A stretch of 64,000 nt of DNA from Pseudomonas marginalis (GTDB lineage Bacteria > Pseudomonadota > Gammaproteobacteria > Pseudomonadales > Pseudomonadaceae), in the NCBI RefSeq assembly GCF_008692035.1, contig NZ_VTFG01000001.1, forward strand, positions 1,116,001-1,180,000, written 5' to 3'. Position numbers and translations under genes: made by a program. Below, one piece after another: positions 63,302 to 64,000 of the stretch. Position 1 is the stretch's first letter. Every line of letters begins with the position of its first letter. The notes under the pieces were generated by a model. It was not told the DNA's origin. It searched no databases and was given only the letters and a program-made list of their open reading frames with translations.

Positions 63302-64000
63302 TCAGTTCCTGATGGCCCAGAAATTGAGTTTGAGTTCGGCAAACTCGCCACTGGCGTGGAAGGCAAAACCGCCCGATTGTTCCAGCTGCGTGATATCACG
63401 GGCACTGAGTTCGAGCATGAAATAGGTCTTGCCGGCATGGAACGGGATCTGTCGGGGCGCCACCGGCAGTGGCTTGACCTTGATGCCGGCCAGATGCAGA
63501 TTGACCAGCTCGCGGATGCGTTCCACGGAGCCGATTTTCAAGTGCGCCGGAAGGCGGTGGCGCAGCTCCTCCGAATCGCATTGGGCAGTTGCCGCCAGAA
63601 TGAATGTTGCGCTACCCAGCAGTTTGAGATCACTCACCGGACAGACCAGCACACCATACTGTCGCGGCTCCAACGGGAGCTCAGTGGCGTGTTGTTCCAG
63701 CACCAACGACAGCACGGTGCGAATGCCTTCCATCAACCCACGAAAACTCGCCCCCTGCTCACCATGCTGGTAACGAGTCTCCAGTTGCGCGCGTTTGTTG
63801 TCGGTGGCGAACGTCGACAACTCGCCGAGGATCGACAACAACTGCCTGTACAACACCTCCGGACGTACCTGGCTCTGACTCAGGAAGTGACGCAACACCA
63901 GCTCGGTTCGATTGATCAGTTGCAGCATCAGGAAATCGCCGACCTGGGCCCCCTCCGCCCCGCCACCTCCCCGGATCCTCGCGGCAATCGCATCGCCTCG
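63302..64000 (-). CDS. tssK: T6SS baseplate subunit TssK (C-terminal part; runs off the right edge)
   Basis: The last 232 residues are visible; the frame is open through to position 64000 (reading RGDAIAARIRGGG... into MLQLINRTELVLRH), so the gene starts outside the window. TssK links baseplate wedges to the membrane complex. The C-terminal region (ELPLEPRQYGVLVCP, LPAHLKIGSVERIRELVNLH, AGKTYFMLELSA) is typical. Family length is about 445, so roughly half is present. Confidence 0.92.
   Translation of the reverse strand, partial: RGDAIAARIRGGGGAEGAQVGDFLMLQLINRTELVLRHFLSQSQVRPEVLYRQLLSILGELSTFATDNKRAQLETRYQHGEQGASFRGLMEGIRTVLSLVLEQHATELPLEPRQYGVLVCPVSDLKLLGSATFILAATAQCDSEELRHRLPAHLKIGSVERIRELVNLHLAGIKVKPLPVAPRQIPFHAGKTYFMLELSARDITQLEQSGGFAFHASGEFAELKLNFWAIRN

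Overview
The window (about 64 kb, GC-rich) has the gene content and repeat style of a fluorescens-group Pseudomonas chromosome. It carries a large NAD-dependent glutamate dehydrogenase, a MoxR/Bat operon, SbcCD, an HSI-II-type type VI secretion block, AlkB with Pra proteins, and the GTGGCGAGGG- and GTGGGAGGGG-type REP elements usual in that group. I saw no tRNA, rRNA, CRISPR array, insertion sequence or prophage. All identifications come from reading translated sequence and motifs; no database search was run.

Layout: 1-3156 (-) is the 5' two thirds of gdhB. 3648-6697 (+) holds a small acidic protein and a secreted subtilase with two chitin-binding-like modules. 6885-13727 (+) is a six-gene MoxR/DUF58/DUF4381/VWA/TPR/BatD operon with overlapping genes. 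14430-19896 (+) is sbcD-sbcC-GST. 19893-21987 (-) holds two tiny exported proteins, a lactonase-fold beta-propeller protein and a small acidic protein. 22118-31667 (+) holds two very large paralogous proteins of the DUF6543 ('dermonecrotic toxin domain') type; the first is broken by a single frameshift near 25820, the second is intact.

31795-37518 carries an RND/MMPL exporter with a YCF48-like partner (-), a Gfo/Idh/MocA oxidoreductase (+) behind two GGAA-N6-TTCC-type operators, and a HrpK-like type III secretion protein (-) with a recognisable hrp box upstream.

37661-54784 is a hydrophobic-carbon catabolic region. AlkB, two Pra-family exported proteins, a FadL-type porin, FadE, a two-domain FabG-like reductase, a MaoC hydratase, a thiolase and a FadD-like ligase all lie on the minus strand. 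An alpha/beta hydrolase follows, then a plus-strand operon of a Baeyer-Villiger-type monooxygenase, an SDR and a protein with a complete ferritin-like diiron signature. Together these could take up alkanes or other long aliphatic chains, hydroxylate or oxygenate them, and degrade them by beta-oxidation. alkB and fadE share an identical-spacing palindrome (TTCAA-N8-TTGAA) in AT-rich promoter islands, and several leaders carry Crc/Hfq-type A-rich motifs.

54781-57473 contains a PTS-EIIC/EAL fusion (-) and a small protein (+). 57482-64000 (-) is the end of an HSI-II-type T6SS cluster: tssK (partial), tssL, tssM, stp1, stk1.
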